Shown one piece after another: positions 46,201-54,353 of a DNA stretch of 64,000 bases. This DNA comes from Pelecanus crispus (lineage: Eukaryota; Chordata; Aves; Pelecaniformes; Pelecanidae). Both the position numbers and the translations under genes were made by a program. Positions within the stretch are counted from its first letter, which is position 1; every line of letters starts with the position of its first letter. The DNA is taken from assembly GCF_030463565.1 (NCBI RefSeq), contig NC_134649.1:37597044-37661043 (forward strand), in the 5' to 3' direction. The notes beneath the pieces are model-generated. The model did no database searches. It saw only the letters and a program-made list of their open reading frames with translations, and was not told the origin of the DNA.

Positions 46201-49200
46201 GACTGACCGCCCTGCCTCTCTCCTGCCTGCTGTAGGGAGAGCCAGGGATCCCAGGGCGCTCGGGGCTGCCGGGGAGGAAAGGCGAACCGGTAAGCACCGT
46301 GTTGACACCGGGGTGGGACGGGAACATGCGGCTGGTGGCTGACAGACACCTGCTTTGTCCCCCAGGGAGAGCTGGGTCTGTCGGGACCACCAGGCATCCC
46401 CGGGAAGGAGGGGCTCATGGGACCCAAGGTAGGTCAGCGCGGTGCTGGCAAAAGCTGCGCTGGCACTTCAACCCCACCAGCTGCCTGACCCCGGCTGCCT
46501 GTCCCCGGCTGCCTGCCCCTTCCTCTTCACAGGGTGACCGGGGATTCGACGGGCAGCAGGGAGCCAAAGGAGACCAGGGGGAGAAAGGAGACCGGGTGAG
46601 TGGGCTGGAAAGGGATGGTATACGTTGCACCACATTGCTTTTACCAGGATCCGGCCTTGGTCAGAAGCACATCAGAGCCTGATGTTCCCAGAAGAGCCAT
46701 CTGGCACTGCTCTAGATTATGTCACTAAATTATAAGTGACAACAAATTCCCACTCTTTACAAGAAGGCACTGGTGCTGGTGCTTTGGGGATGCCCAGCTG
46801 TGGGGTCGGATGATGGCCATGGTCCCTGCTCTGGGGCTGGGGGGTTCCGACACCCCCAGCCTCACCCTCTGCTCTCCCACAGGGTGCCCCAGGCATTATT
46901 GGTGGCCCTGGTCCCCGGGGTAGTGACGGTGCTCCTGGTCCCCCCGGTCCCCCAGGGAGCATTGGCCCACGAGGTCCCGAGGGCATACAGGGCCAGAAGG
47001 TGAGTCCCCACCACGGGTGGCCAGTCCCCCTCTGGGTGCTGTGTGGAGGGGATGGTCCTGCCCCTGGAGGGGGTGAGGGGTTGGTGGCATCAGAAGCCAT
47101 GTCCCAGCTCTGTCCCTGCCCTGACAGCTCGCTGGCTTTGGGGTCCTCCCTTGTGTCCTCCTGTCCAGGGTATGGGAGCCTGGGGGATTGTTTGTCCTGG
47201 GGCTGGGCTGGACCCATCCCCATCCCCACCTGCACAGGTGTCCCCGGAGTGCAGGGACAGGGAAAGCAGCACATCCGTGGTGCTGAGGAGCACAGAGAGG
47301 CTCCACAGCCACCAGCCAGATCCTGAGCATGTGTTCTTTGCAGGGGGAGAGAGGTCCCCCTGGACAGTCGGTGCCAGGGGCCCGTGGTGTGCCTGGCATC
47401 CCTGGCGAGAGAGGAGAGCAGGTGGGTGAGCAGGTGCCTGGCCCTGCCTGGGTCGAGCCGCAGCCAGGGCCATCCTCCCACCTCCCTTCTGCTTGTCCCT
47501 AGGGCAGTCCCGGCACCCAGGGACTCCGTGGGGAGAAGGGGGAGCCGAGCATGACGGTAAGTAGCCAGGACGGAACCGGCACAGGCTTGCAGCGCTTGGG
47601 TCATGGGGTGGGAAGGGGTGCCGGATCCATCCCACTGCTGCTGATGGATGGGCTTCCCCCACCTCTGTGCTCTGCTGGGGCCTGGGAAAGGGTTTTTCCT
47701 CCTCTCTAATTGCACCATCCCCCATTGCAACATGTCCTTTGCCCCTCCATGTGCCCGGCAGGAGGAGGAGATCCGCGCCTTCGTCAGGCAGGAGATGAGC
47801 CAGCACTGTGGTGAGCATCCCCCACTGCTGCCCCAGGGCCGGGGGTCTGGCCCCCACTGCCCCTGGCCCCCACTGCCCCTGACTCCCCACCCCATCTCTC
47901 CCACAGCCTGTGGCGGCCACTTCCCGCAGCACCTGGATTCACGTGAGCACTCAGGTTGCAACTATCCATTCCTACCCTTCTGCCCCTGCCCCGCACGTGT
48001 GGCACTGAAGGGGTCCTGGCACCTAGATGTGCCACTCGTTTTGGGGGTGCTGGAAGCGGCTGGGACCCTCTGGGATCCTGTCAGTCAGGGCCGGCATCAG
48101 CATGGGACTGTGCGCAGGGAGAAGGGATGGTGCATGGCAGAAGTGATGGCCCAGCAGGGATCCCCAGCAGGGATCCCCAGGGGCAGCCGGCTCAGGATGG
48201 TGCCAATGGGGTCTGGGCGCTGCCAGGGTCTGCCTGATTGAGAAGGGACCACAGGGACTGTGCCCCATCCATGCTTGGGTGCTGGAGCCAGGGCAGGCGG
48301 GCTTGCAGGGGCCAGGACTGCTGGAGGAGAGGGTGGGCTGGAGGAGTGGGATGTGGGGACAGGGGCAAGGGGAGGGCTGGGATGAGGTGGGTGCTTTCTC
48401 TCCAAGGAGGCTGGGGGGTTCAGGCCAGGAGCAACCTCCACTCTGCCCAGGGAGGAGGAAGAAGCATGCGCCAGGAGAGGGAGCACAGCCGAACAGGTGA
48501 TGGAGAGCCCAGAGGACCTACAAGATCTGGCCCCATGGGCACATGTGCCTCCCTGTGCCCATCATCATCCCCACCCCCATCCTGCTGGGCTCCTCCTGCC
48601 TGTCCCTCCTCCGGGAGCCCCCAGCAGCCCTGGTCTGTGGTGCAGTGGAGGGATGTCCCCAGGTCCCCCATCCCTGGCCATGTACCCTTGCATGCTGCAG
48701 CAGTGCCAGGGCAGTGCTGGGCTGCTCCGCATCTGCAAGGGGTGGTTTTCCCCAGGAGGCAAGGGGGAAGCACCCCAGGCCCCCTTGCCTCCTCCCTGAT
48801 GCCTGTGCTGTGTCCTTCCCCCTCACAGGGCTCTCTGCCACCCAGCCGTTCCCCGCTGGCAGCGCTCACTCGGTCCCTGTGCTCAAGTTGTCACACACTG
48901 AGGAAGAGAAGGGTGAGTGTCATCCCTGTGCTTTTAGTCCCCATTCCCCTTTTCCCTTGCTCCGTCTTTGTGGCCGGTCATGTCCCTGCCCTCCACTCAC
49001 AGGCACTGAGGGATAATCCATCGATGGCCATGCTGCTGGTCCCAGGGGGCTTTAATTAAAGAGCGGGGAGAGGAGAGGGCAGCAAGGAGTGTGTGTGCAT
49101 GTGTGTGTGCATGTGCAGGTGTGTGCAGAGCCAGGGCCATGGCTGGGGGGAGCAGGACAGAAGGGATGGAGTGGGAGGCGAGGCTGCTCACGCCCAGCGC

Positions 49201-50424
49201 TGTCTCCCAGGGCAGGACAGGCAGGTCATGCTCAACACTGACGACCTCGAGTACGAGAGCATGTATGGGGAAGAGGAGGAGGACTACGATGAGGTCCCAG
49301 AGATGGACAGCTTGGAGCAGCCTGCGATGAGCGGTGAGCTTCCCTGTGCCCACCTGGCGCCGAGGACGGAGCCAACAGGGGCGACTGCGGGGCTGCCCGG
49401 GCTTTGCTGGGGTGATGCCTCTATGTCCCGCCTGGCAGCGGGTCTCCACACCCTCTGGCTGGGGGCATTGGGGATTTGCAGCCCTCTTGCTGGCACCCAG
49501 GCGGGTTGTGTGTTCCCCATGACAGCACTGCTGCGCACACCATGCAGACCTCATGCTCCATCCCCCCTCACCAAAGCAGTCACCAGCAGTGATGGGTGGT
49601 TTGCTGGGCTGGTGGGACCTGCTGCCCCTGGCAGGTTTCCTATGCTCCTGGTTATGAGCCACAGGAGGGGATCCCAAAGCCCCCAGGAGAGCAGGGAAGC
49701 CCTGGGCAGCAGCGGCAGCATGTAGAGGGTCTTTTTGGTACCTTTCCAAGGGATGCTGTGGCTGTCATGTCCTCATGCCACCTCCCTCCCAGCTCTATCC
49801 TCAGCATTTGCTGGGAGCTGCCCCTGGGAGAGGGCTTGCCCAGAGCAGCATCTCCTGCCCTCTCTCCCAGCCCTTGGGCAGGGCACAGAGATGTCCCCTA
49901 CAGCCAAACCCTGCCCGCGCTCAGCCAGGAGCCCTTCCCTGCCATTGCCTTCTGGGGTTTCTCCTCCTCTGCCAAGGGGGTCCAGCTGCCTCCACCGCTG
50001 GTGTGCTGCCAGCTCCTGCCTGCCCCTCACCATTGCCGTTTGCCCCCCGCAGCGGAGCCCTGCAGCCTGCCGCTGGATGAGGGGGACTGCCAGCGCTACA
50101 CCATGCGGTGGTACTACAACCAAAGAGTCACCGAGTGCCGGCCCTTTGTCTACAGCGGCTGCCGGGGCAACCTCAACCGCTTCGACAGCAAGGAGGAGTG
50201 TGAGCTGCACTGCGGGCAGCGCCCAGGGGCAGGTAGGCACAGCACTGCACGGCCACTGGCACCGGCAGGTCCGGCAGCATCCCACCTGGTGCCGTGGGCT
50301 TGGCTGATGCAGAGCCGGGGGGACAATGCTGGTCCCACACCTCGGCTCTGACACCGCCTCACTTCTCTCCACAGATGCCCACGGCGGTCCCGGCGGCAAG
50401 GTGGGAGGGCAGCCGAAGGCATAG
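21179..50424 (+). CDS. COL7A1: Collagen alpha-1(VII) chain, complete
   Basis: COL7A1 forms homotrimers that dimerise antiparallel and assemble into the anchoring fibrils that tie the epidermal basement membrane to the dermis. I could splice 118 coding exons in one frame from ATG 21179 to TAG 50422-50424, about 3003 residues. Human COL7A1 is known for 118 exons and 2944 residues. NC1 sums to exactly 1253 residues, as in human. Order: signal peptide ([18 protein letters not shown]), VWA1, nine FNIII, VWA2, a Gly-X-Y helix starting GEKGDRGE at 29137, a noncollagenous hinge at 38150-38580, more helix to 47556, NC2 with the paired cysteines, and a C-terminal Kunitz domain. Collagen exons are small multiples of three, often 36 bases, each starting with a Gly codon. 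Domain entries below give exon coordinates. Oddities: a decayed extra exon, a duplicated splice donor, and a helix plus hinge about 50 residues longer than human. No internal stop or frameshift was found in the model. Confidence 0.97.
23803..24504 (+). other. COL7A1: COL7A1 long intron with AT-rich core
   Basis: This intron inside the NC1 region separates FNIII 2 from FNIII 3. Unlike its GC-rich neighbours it holds an AT-rich core at about 24000-24330, described separately as a candidate regulatory element. I see no coding exon in it. Confidence 0.75.
24060..24330. promoter_or_regulatory. Candidate intronic regulatory element (E-box/CRE)
   Basis: Within the GC-rich gene this stretch is AT-rich. 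It holds CACGTG (24066-24071) overlapping a CRE-like TGACGTAA (24070-24077), a run of T followed by ataaattcaa, and a TATA-like tatttaagg near 24273. The overlapping bZIP/bHLH motif could bind ATF/CREB or USF/MITF factors. Function is inferred from motif content only. Confidence 0.3.
27656..27731 (+). repeat. COL7A1: 38-bp tandem duplication across an exon-intron border
   Basis: Copies lie at 27656-27693 and 27694-27731 and appear identical. Each contains the last 25 bases of the COL7A1 exon ending at 27680 plus 13 bases of intron, so a second identical donor (gacag|gtgagg) sits at 27719. Since 38 is not a multiple of three, use of the second donor would shift the reading frame. The first donor gives the expected join. 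Confidence 0.92.
28033..28989 (+). other. COL7A1: COL7A1: VWA domain 2 and link to the collagen helix
   Basis: The exons are 28033-28169, 28250-28376, 28452-28595, 28676-28836 and 28942-28989. The first strand reads [15 protein letters not shown], so the metal-binding DxSxS of a standard VWA domain is not intact; the human second domain also has His here, so it is probably a non-metal-binding fold. The last exon encodes a Pro/Glu-rich linker with two Cys (CTVQCPK) just before the first Gly-X-Y triplet. Confidence 0.9.
29002..29040. repeat. Imperfect (GCCAT)n microsatellite
   Basis: Repeated gccat/gccgt/gtcat pentamers lie in the COL7A1 intron just after exon 28942-28989. Confidence 0.7.
29137..33060 (+). 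other. COL7A1: COL7A1: collagen helix, part 1 (19 exons)
   Basis: Gly-X-Y exons: 29137-29163, 29277-29321, 29518-29610, 29932-30003, 30327-30362, 30437-30490, 30718-30786, 30878-30991, 31292-31318, 31466-31519, 31624-31686, 31815-31874, 32022-32057, 32194-32238, 32466-32501, 32622-32666, 32787-32822, 32903-32929, 33028-33060. All lengths are multiples of three, so exons could be skipped without shifting the frame. Short breaks in the Gly-X-Y register occur, such as [10 protein letters not shown] and [11 protein letters not shown]. The human helix has interruptions at comparable places. Confidence 0.88.
30212..30271. repeat. (CCCGT)n/(CCCAT)n microsatellite
   Basis: About eight CCCGT pentamers are followed by about four CCCAT pentamers in a COL7A1 intron. 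The CpG-bearing block grading into CCCAT looks like CpG-to-TpG decay at one end (read on the other strand). The C-rich strand could form an i-motif and the G-rich strand a quadruplex. Confidence 0.9.
33673..33696. repeat. (CCAT)n microsatellite
   Basis: About six tandem CCAT/ATCC tetramers lie in a COL7A1 intron. Confidence 0.85.
34880..35534 (+). other. COL7A1: COL7A1 intron with 18-bp minisatellite
   Basis: This is one of the longer introns of the helix region. It contains a short minisatellite (35032-35107) and an AT-richer segment near 35380-35440. I see no exon in it: the frames are not Gly-X-Y and lack flanking splice signals. Confidence 0.7.
35032..35107. repeat. Minisatellite, about 18-bp unit x4
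   Basis: About four diverged copies of a unit like acrtgggatgcggggggc, grading to acatgcaatccggaggc. Confidence 0.8.
36511..36546. repeat. 10-bp minisatellite (tgctcccctg)n
   Basis: There are 3.5 copies of tgctcccctg in the pyrimidine-rich region just upstream of the acceptor for the COL7A1 exon at 36565. It may extend the polypyrimidine tract. Confidence 0.9.
38110..38636 (+). other. COL7A1: COL7A1: noncollagenous hinge of the helix
   Basis: Exons: 38110-38157, 38294-38329 and 38505-38636. Gly-X-Y stops at GTSV and resumes at GQKG; between them lie about 38 non-collagenous residues including [12 protein letters not shown] and [13 protein letters not shown]. This corresponds to the long interruption near the middle of the human helix (the 39-residue protease-sensitive hinge). 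The central 36-base exon is preceded by an unusually long T tract (38270-38290). Confidence 0.93.
38812..43346 (+). other. COL7A1: COL7A1: collagen helix, part 3 (22 exons)
   Basis: Exons: 38812-39021, 39115-39150, 39339-39383, 39554-39625, 39771-39815, 39979-40041, 40124-40168, 40458-40493, 40778-40813, 40999-41043, 41296-41328, 41494-41556, 41651-41686, 41793-41873, 41972-42040, 42160-42195, 42333-42374, 42504-42548, 42686-42730, 42858-42893, 43022-43081, 43221-43346. The 210-base exon at 38812 is the largest of the helix. The donor at 39816 is the weak GTCTGC with a consensus GTAAGT ten bases later. The acceptor before 43022 has an interrupted pyrimidine tract. An extra, decayed exon lies at 40296-40331. 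Confidence 0.87.
40296..40331 (+). pseudogene. Decayed COL7A1 collagen exon (ghost exon)
   Basis: Behind a good acceptor (ttcctgccctgtgcag, 40280-40295) lie 36 bases, the commonest exon size of this gene, reading [12 protein letters not shown]. The donor position has aacctc instead of GT, and the frame reaches TAA six bases later. Flanking exons 40124-40168 and 40458-40493 join in frame without it, and the 118-exon total is reached without it. The sequence resembles the [12 protein letters not shown]-type exon of human COL7A1. It is best read as a duplicated exon that lost its donor. Confidence 0.6.
43477..47556 (+). other. COL7A1: COL7A1: collagen helix, part 4 (18 exons)
   Basis: Exons: 43477-43548, 43787-43822, 44076-44135, 44323-44367, 44440-44475, 44610-44645, 44734-44790, 45174-45245, 45514-45585, 45676-45711, 45794-45874, 45964-46017, 46236-46289, 46366-46428, 46533-46595, 46883-46999, 47344-47421, 47503-47556. 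A single in-helix cysteine ([13 protein letters not shown], exon 45964) matches the conserved cysteine of the human C-terminal helix thought to make intermolecular disulfides. The segment [20 protein letters not shown] is almost identical to human. Confidence 0.9.
47762..49333 (+). other. COL7A1: COL7A1: NC2 region
   Basis: Exons: 47762-47810, 47907-47942, 48829-48912 and 49211-49333. The start, [16 protein letters not shown] then ACGG, matches human including the adjacent cysteines that link the antiparallel dimer. A segment [15 protein letters not shown] matches human, then an acidic stretch ([15 protein letters not shown]). In mammals BMP-1 cleaves NC2 before an Asp in SYAA/DTAG; the aligned bird sequence ([10 protein letters not shown]) has no Asp there. 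The long 47943-48828 intron contains no exon I could support. Confidence 0.88.
50053..50232 (+). other. COL7A1: COL7A1: C-terminal Kunitz domain
   Basis: One exon encodes the whole BPTI/Kunitz domain. Its six cysteines have exact canonical spacing of 8, 15, 7, 12 and 3 residues: [10 protein letters not shown], then C-RPFVYSG-C and C-ELH-C. The residue after the second Cys (P1 in inhibitors) is Gln rather than Lys/Arg, so trypsin-type inhibition is unlikely. In type VII procollagen this domain sits in the NC2 propeptide. The last exon, 50375-50424, adds a short Gly-rich tail ending QPKA. Confidence 0.95.
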
Positions 50425-50965
50425 GCGCGGGCAGTGTCTCGGCAGGCAGGGCTGCCCGGCGGCGGGGCCCAGCTGCTGCCCCGGCCGGGGCTGGGCTGCT
50501 CGCGGTGGCAGGGCCGGCGTGCCCGCAGCCCCCAGCAGGAACTTGGTGCTATTTCTAACGTGTCTTATTGCTGCTCATGGGTTTTTCCTTTCATATCAGT
50601 TTTATTGCCCCTTAAGGTGAAATTTGTATCAAACAGGAAACCACCCCCCCCCAAGGCTCTTAAGCCCCTTTCCCACCCACAGATTTCCTGGGCTGTTCCC
50701 AGTTTGATTTTTAACTTATTTGCTGCCAATGGGACGGCACTTGGCCCGGTGTCCCCTCTCCAGCTGCCCAAGAGCAGAGCTGGGACTTGGGCTCCCCTCC
50801 CCTCATCTGACACCCTCGTCCCCTTCCCTGCCCCTGCCACAGCTCCCCGCTCCGTGGTCTCTGCAGGGGAGGCTGCCTGCAGCCAGGCAGTGCCTCCCTG
50901 CACAGCATCCCTCACCCCCCGCCCTGCAACCAGCTCCATCTGAATAAATTTCACCTTAACCTCAA
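50425..50965 (+). other. COL7A1: COL7A1 3' UTR
   Basis: Untranslated sequence from the stop codon to just beyond the AATAAA at 50943. No alternative stop or further coding exon was found before the signal. Confidence 0.75.
50943..50948 (+). terminator. COL7A1: COL7A1 polyadenylation signal AATAAA
   Basis: A canonical AATAAA about 520 bases after the stop codon, followed by a GT-rich segment near 50990-51010 (ctgctgtggtttggcaggtttgg). Confidence 0.85.
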
Positions 50966-52095
50966 CTGGGACCCGGTTCCCCTTCTGCGGCTGCTGTGGT
51001 TTGGCAGGTTTGGGGCGGGGCCGGAGGCTTTCTCTGTGCGCTCGCACGCCTGCCAGCAGCACATCTGTCTTTAATCCAGGGGTGCTCGCCTGCACCCCCC
51101 AGCCCGTCGGGGAAACCCTGAGGATGGTGCTGTTAGAGGAGGTTCCTGCTCGCCAACGCTCACTCTCTAAGCCTTCATGAAAGTGATGTCGGCTCCTGGG
51201 GGTGCGCAGTCCCTGCTTTCCCCCAGCCCCAGGGCTGAGTGGTGATGTGTCCCCCACTGCTTCGGGGCCCGGGGAGCTGTGGGCTGCCAGGAGGGCTTTG
51301 TGGCGCCCATATGTAATGCTGCTCTCTGTATATCTGTATACAGCGAATGTATATATATGTACCAATGCGGGGGGTGTGGGGGTGTGGTATTAAAGCTGCA
51401 CTCACAGGGAGATGCCACGCTTCTTGGCGCGCCACTGGAGATGCCCATGGGGTTTGGGGCCAGCTCTTGAGCCAAGTGTGCCCCCTGCCCACCCCAGCTG
51501 GGATGCCCTTCCCAGCTGCTCGCTGCCGGCAGCACCGGCTGGGGGTCCTCACCCCCTCCGGGACCCCGGTGCCCTATCCCCATGCCTGGCACGTGCCCAG
51601 CTGATGCAAGCCAGGCCGTAACCCCCCAGCCAGGCCTGACGTGTCGGCACGCGGTGCTGCGTGGTGCGCGTGAATCAGCACCCTCGGCTAATTTTGGGGC
51701 TAATTTTGGCTGCTCTGACAAGCCGGGGGGCAAGTTCCTGGCTGTCCCCGGGGTGGAGGAACAGAGCTGGCATTATTTCCTCTCCCTGCCGCTGCCAGGG
51801 AGGTCGTGAGGCAGCTGGCACGGGATGGGTCACCCTGCGGCCACGGGGCTGGGCAAGACCCGCAGCGGTCTGAGCCCCAGCCCCGGCCACCCTGGCTCCT
51901 CGCCCTGGCCAGCCCTATGGGCTGAGCACCTGCCAATTCGTCTCATGCAGGTGCCTGCCAGGCCCGAGAGCTCCGGGGTGCTGCCACAGCCACTAAGGGG
52001 AGAACGCTGGGGCAAAGCCCTTCTGCATGGGGCTCACCCCACAGCAACGCCTACAGGCTGCTCCCCACTGCAGGCAGCCAGCCAAGGGGCTGGGT

Positions 52096-52258
52096 CAGGT
52101 TGGACTGGTGCAGGTGGGCTGCAAACCTGTGGCGTCCCAGTTGGACTGGGTGGAAGTGGGCTGCAAACCAGTGGCATTCTGGTCGGACTAGGTGAAACTG
52201 GGCTGCAAACCAGTGGTGTCCTGGTTGAACTGGTGCAGCTGGCTGCAAACCAGTGGCC
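52096..52258. repeat. Minisatellite, 42-bp unit x4
   Basis: Four diverged copies are marked by ggctgcaaac at 52117, 52159, 52201 and 52241, giving spacings of 42, 42 and 40 bases. Because 42 is a multiple of three, the minus strand shows a 14-residue repeat (VCSP..SPT..P) within an open frame, which is most likely incidental. Confidence 0.9.
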
Positions 52259-52469
52259 CAAGCAGCACTCCAGGGTTGGCACAGCAGGGAGGTGACGTGT
52301 CTCCAGCAATGTCCCCCAGCTGACCAGGGCCAGGGAGTCCCTCAGGACAGCAGTGCCAAACCGGCACCTGGAGACGTCTGGGAGCCTCGTGCAGCGCAAC
52401 CAACGCCAGGGAGGCTGGCACTCGCTGCCGGTGCCACGGCTGCCAGCCAGCACTGATACGCATGTGCAT

Positions 52470-52690
52470 TTTCTCCCTTCCTTAAGTGATTAACCAAGGC
52501 TGACAGGAGCAGGAAGGCTCAATTAGATAAAAACCATCTCACGAGTCAGATGTGAAATAATTATGCCTGAGCTGCCTCGGGTTCCCGGAATCCCCTCCAA
52601 ATGCAGCGGATGGAGCTGAGGGGGCAAACGCCTACCCACAGCCCAGGATGATTTCATCTGCTATTAGGCAAAATGTATTAATAACATCAT
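52470..52690. promoter_or_regulatory. AT-rich candidate enhancer upstream of UCN2
   Basis: This block stands out from GC-rich flanks. It contains caattagataaaaac, aataattatgcctgagctg and attaggcaaaatgtattaat, with homeodomain-like (ATTA) and GATA-like cores. There is no open frame of note. The composition suggests a conserved noncoding element, but conservation could not be tested. Confidence 0.3.
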
Positions 52691-52752
52691 GTGTGTCCCC
52701 CGCCACGTGTCACTGTCACCCCTTCTGCGGGTTGGAGGTGGAGCTGGGGGCA

Positions 52753-52849
52753 GGATAAGAGCCAGGGAGCAGGGCAAACCCCCAGCTCATGGTCCCCGCA
52801 CTCCAGGAGCATCGCCTGAACATTGCGGGGACGAGGATCTGCTGGAAAT
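52753..52849 (+). other. UCN2: Possible UCN2 promoter and noncoding first exon
   Basis: A TATA-like ggataagag (52753-52761) is followed about 90 bases later by a GTGAGG donor at 52850. Mammalian UCN2 has a noncoding first exon and a single coding exon, and this is one candidate for the former. No transcript evidence is available here. Confidence 0.2.
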
Positions 52850-53918
52850 GGTGAGGCTGAGCCCTTTGGTGGTGCTTTCCAGGGGGTTTTAGCTGGGAAA
52901 TGGGTTGCAGGGGTTGGATGCTTTTCATTACTCTCTTCCCAGCTAGTTAAACCACATCCGGCTGCCTGGTCCGGTACTTTTCGAAGGGTTTCACCCCGGA
53001 GAGGGGTTGCAGGAGGCTGGATGCCTTTCACTGCCTTCCTTCCAGCTGGGCAAACCCCACTGGGTGACTGATTTGGGGGAGATGCAGCCATACAGCAGGA
53101 TTTCTGTGGCAGTGCCCCCCCATACCCGCACTGACCCCCACGGCACACCACCCTGACCCCACCCAACAGCACAGCACCCTGCATCCCCTGGGGCTCTCCG
53201 TGGGACCAGGGTGGGGACCAGGGTAGAGGAAGATGCTGAGGCCCGGCACAGCTCAGTGCACGTGGCCAGACTTGTGCCCTCATCACCCTGCTGCCACCAA
53301 TCTGCTGTGTATTTTTGGCCAAGTGGCTCGTGTCCCTTCTGGTGGGGTGGCTTTTGTCCCAGAGAGCCCAGCAGGCCCATGAAGGGACAGCATCCGCTGG
53401 GGAAGGCGTGGGAGGAGGAAAGCCCCACAGGCCCCCTGGCCCCGAAACCTCGGGCACGTCACGCTTCCCTGGCGAAAGGGCAGGTCTGGGCTGGGAGCAG
53501 CCGCAGTCCCCAGGCTGCCACCCCCCTGGGTGGGAATGTCCCTTCCCCTGTGTGGCAAAGGGCTGGAGGGTGTGAAATGGAGGGGACAGGCAGCATCTGG
53601 CCAGGGGCTGCGGGAATGGACGGGGACACCCAGCTGATCTCCTTCCCACGTCCCCTTCAGCCTCCCCAAAACTCCCCCCCCCCCAAAAAAAAGGGTTAAA
53701 ATCAAGGTGAAAAATTGAAGGCTTCCCAAAAGGGAGGTGAGCTCCTCTGTGCCAGGCATAGCCAGCTGGCATTCGGAGCGGGGGCTCTGCACGTGGCACC
53801 CTGCGGGGACACGTCCTGCCTGGGGGGCTGCGGGGCCGTGGCAGCGTGCCGGGGGGGGTGATGCTCAGCATCGGCCATGTGCTCCCCGCAGGTGCTCCTG
53901 GCTGTGCTGTGCTGCAGG

Positions 53919-54353
53919 ATGCTGCTCACCTTCCTGGTGGTCCTTGGGGCATCGGCCAGAGCCTGGAAGGGGCCAAGCCACGAGCAGGTCCTGCCAGCCC
54001 CCCAAGCTGGGGACAGAGGCAAGCTGACAAGGCAGGAAACCACCGGCGCTAACGAGATGCTGCCAGGTCTCTCCAAAATGAGGAGGAGTGACCATGGCTC
54101 CGGGGAAGGGTCTCATCCGGAAAAAGCCAGCCCACTGCTGCTAGAGGGGTCAATAAGAAATGCATTGCCTTGGCCAATGAGCCCAGCTGCCAAGAGACCT
54201 GCTGCCGGGAAAAAGGCACGAAAGGTGTCCCTGTCACTTGATGTCCCCACCCATGTACTGAAAATCCTGCTTGACCTGGCCAGAGAGAAGGAGCTGCAGG
54301 CCAAGGCGGCTGCCAACACTGAGCTGATGGCCCGCCTCGGGCGCAGGAAATAA
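53919..54353 (+). CDS. UCN2: Urocortin-2 (type) precursor
   Basis: This encodes a CRF-family neuropeptide precursor of 144 residues on one coding exon. Acceptors at 53891-53892 or 53916-53917 precede ATG 53919. An in-frame ATG at 53877 would lie in the intron if either acceptor is used. The signal peptide is MLLTFLVVLGASARA. The pro-region ends in the basic site KKARK, then a 38-residue peptide (54225-54338) beginning VSLSLDVPTHVLKILLD and ending LMARL, then G-R-R-K, an amidation and cleavage signal. The LSLDVP core is shared by urocortins 2 and 3, selective ligands of CRF receptor 2. The AAAN..LMA end is closer to UCN3, but the position next to COL7A1 is that of UCN2, so UCN2 is preferred. 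The stop codon overlaps an AATAAA (54349-54354). Confidence 0.87.
   Translation: MLLTFLVVLGASARAWKGPSHEQVLPAPQAGDRGKLTRQETTGANEMLPGLSKMRRSDHGSGEGSHPEKASPLLLEGSIRNALPWPMSPAAKRPAAGKKARKVSLSLDVPTHVLKILLDLAREKELQAKAAANTELMARLGRRK
54225..54338 (+). other. UCN2: Mature urocortin peptide (38 residues, amidated)
   Basis: The predicted peptide lies between basic R-K at 54219-54224 and Gly at 54339-54341, followed by Arg-Arg-Lys and the stop. Thirty-eight residues is the length of mammalian urocortin 2 and 3. The Gly would supply the C-terminal amide needed for activity in this family. Confidence 0.88.

Larger units (their letters stand above)
50966..53890. other. COL7A1-UCN2 intergenic region
   Basis: About 2.9 kb with no recognised coding gene. 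It holds a TA-rich stretch (51330-51360), a 42-bp minisatellite, an AT-rich block at 52470-52690, and a C-run/A-run at 53677-53692. A noncoding first exon of UCN2 probably lies near its right half. Long minus-strand frames, such as 52687-53871, have no recognisable domain. Confidence 0.6.

Noticed and set aside
47943-48828. Additional NC2 exons (for example around 48430-48500)
   Set aside because: Frames near ggaggaggaagaagc lack a matching acceptor and donor in phase. The joined flanking exons already align with human NC2.
53877-53918. Upstream ATG for the urocortin precursor
   Set aside because: It lies before the likely splice acceptor. The ATG at 53919 gives a typical short signal peptide directly.
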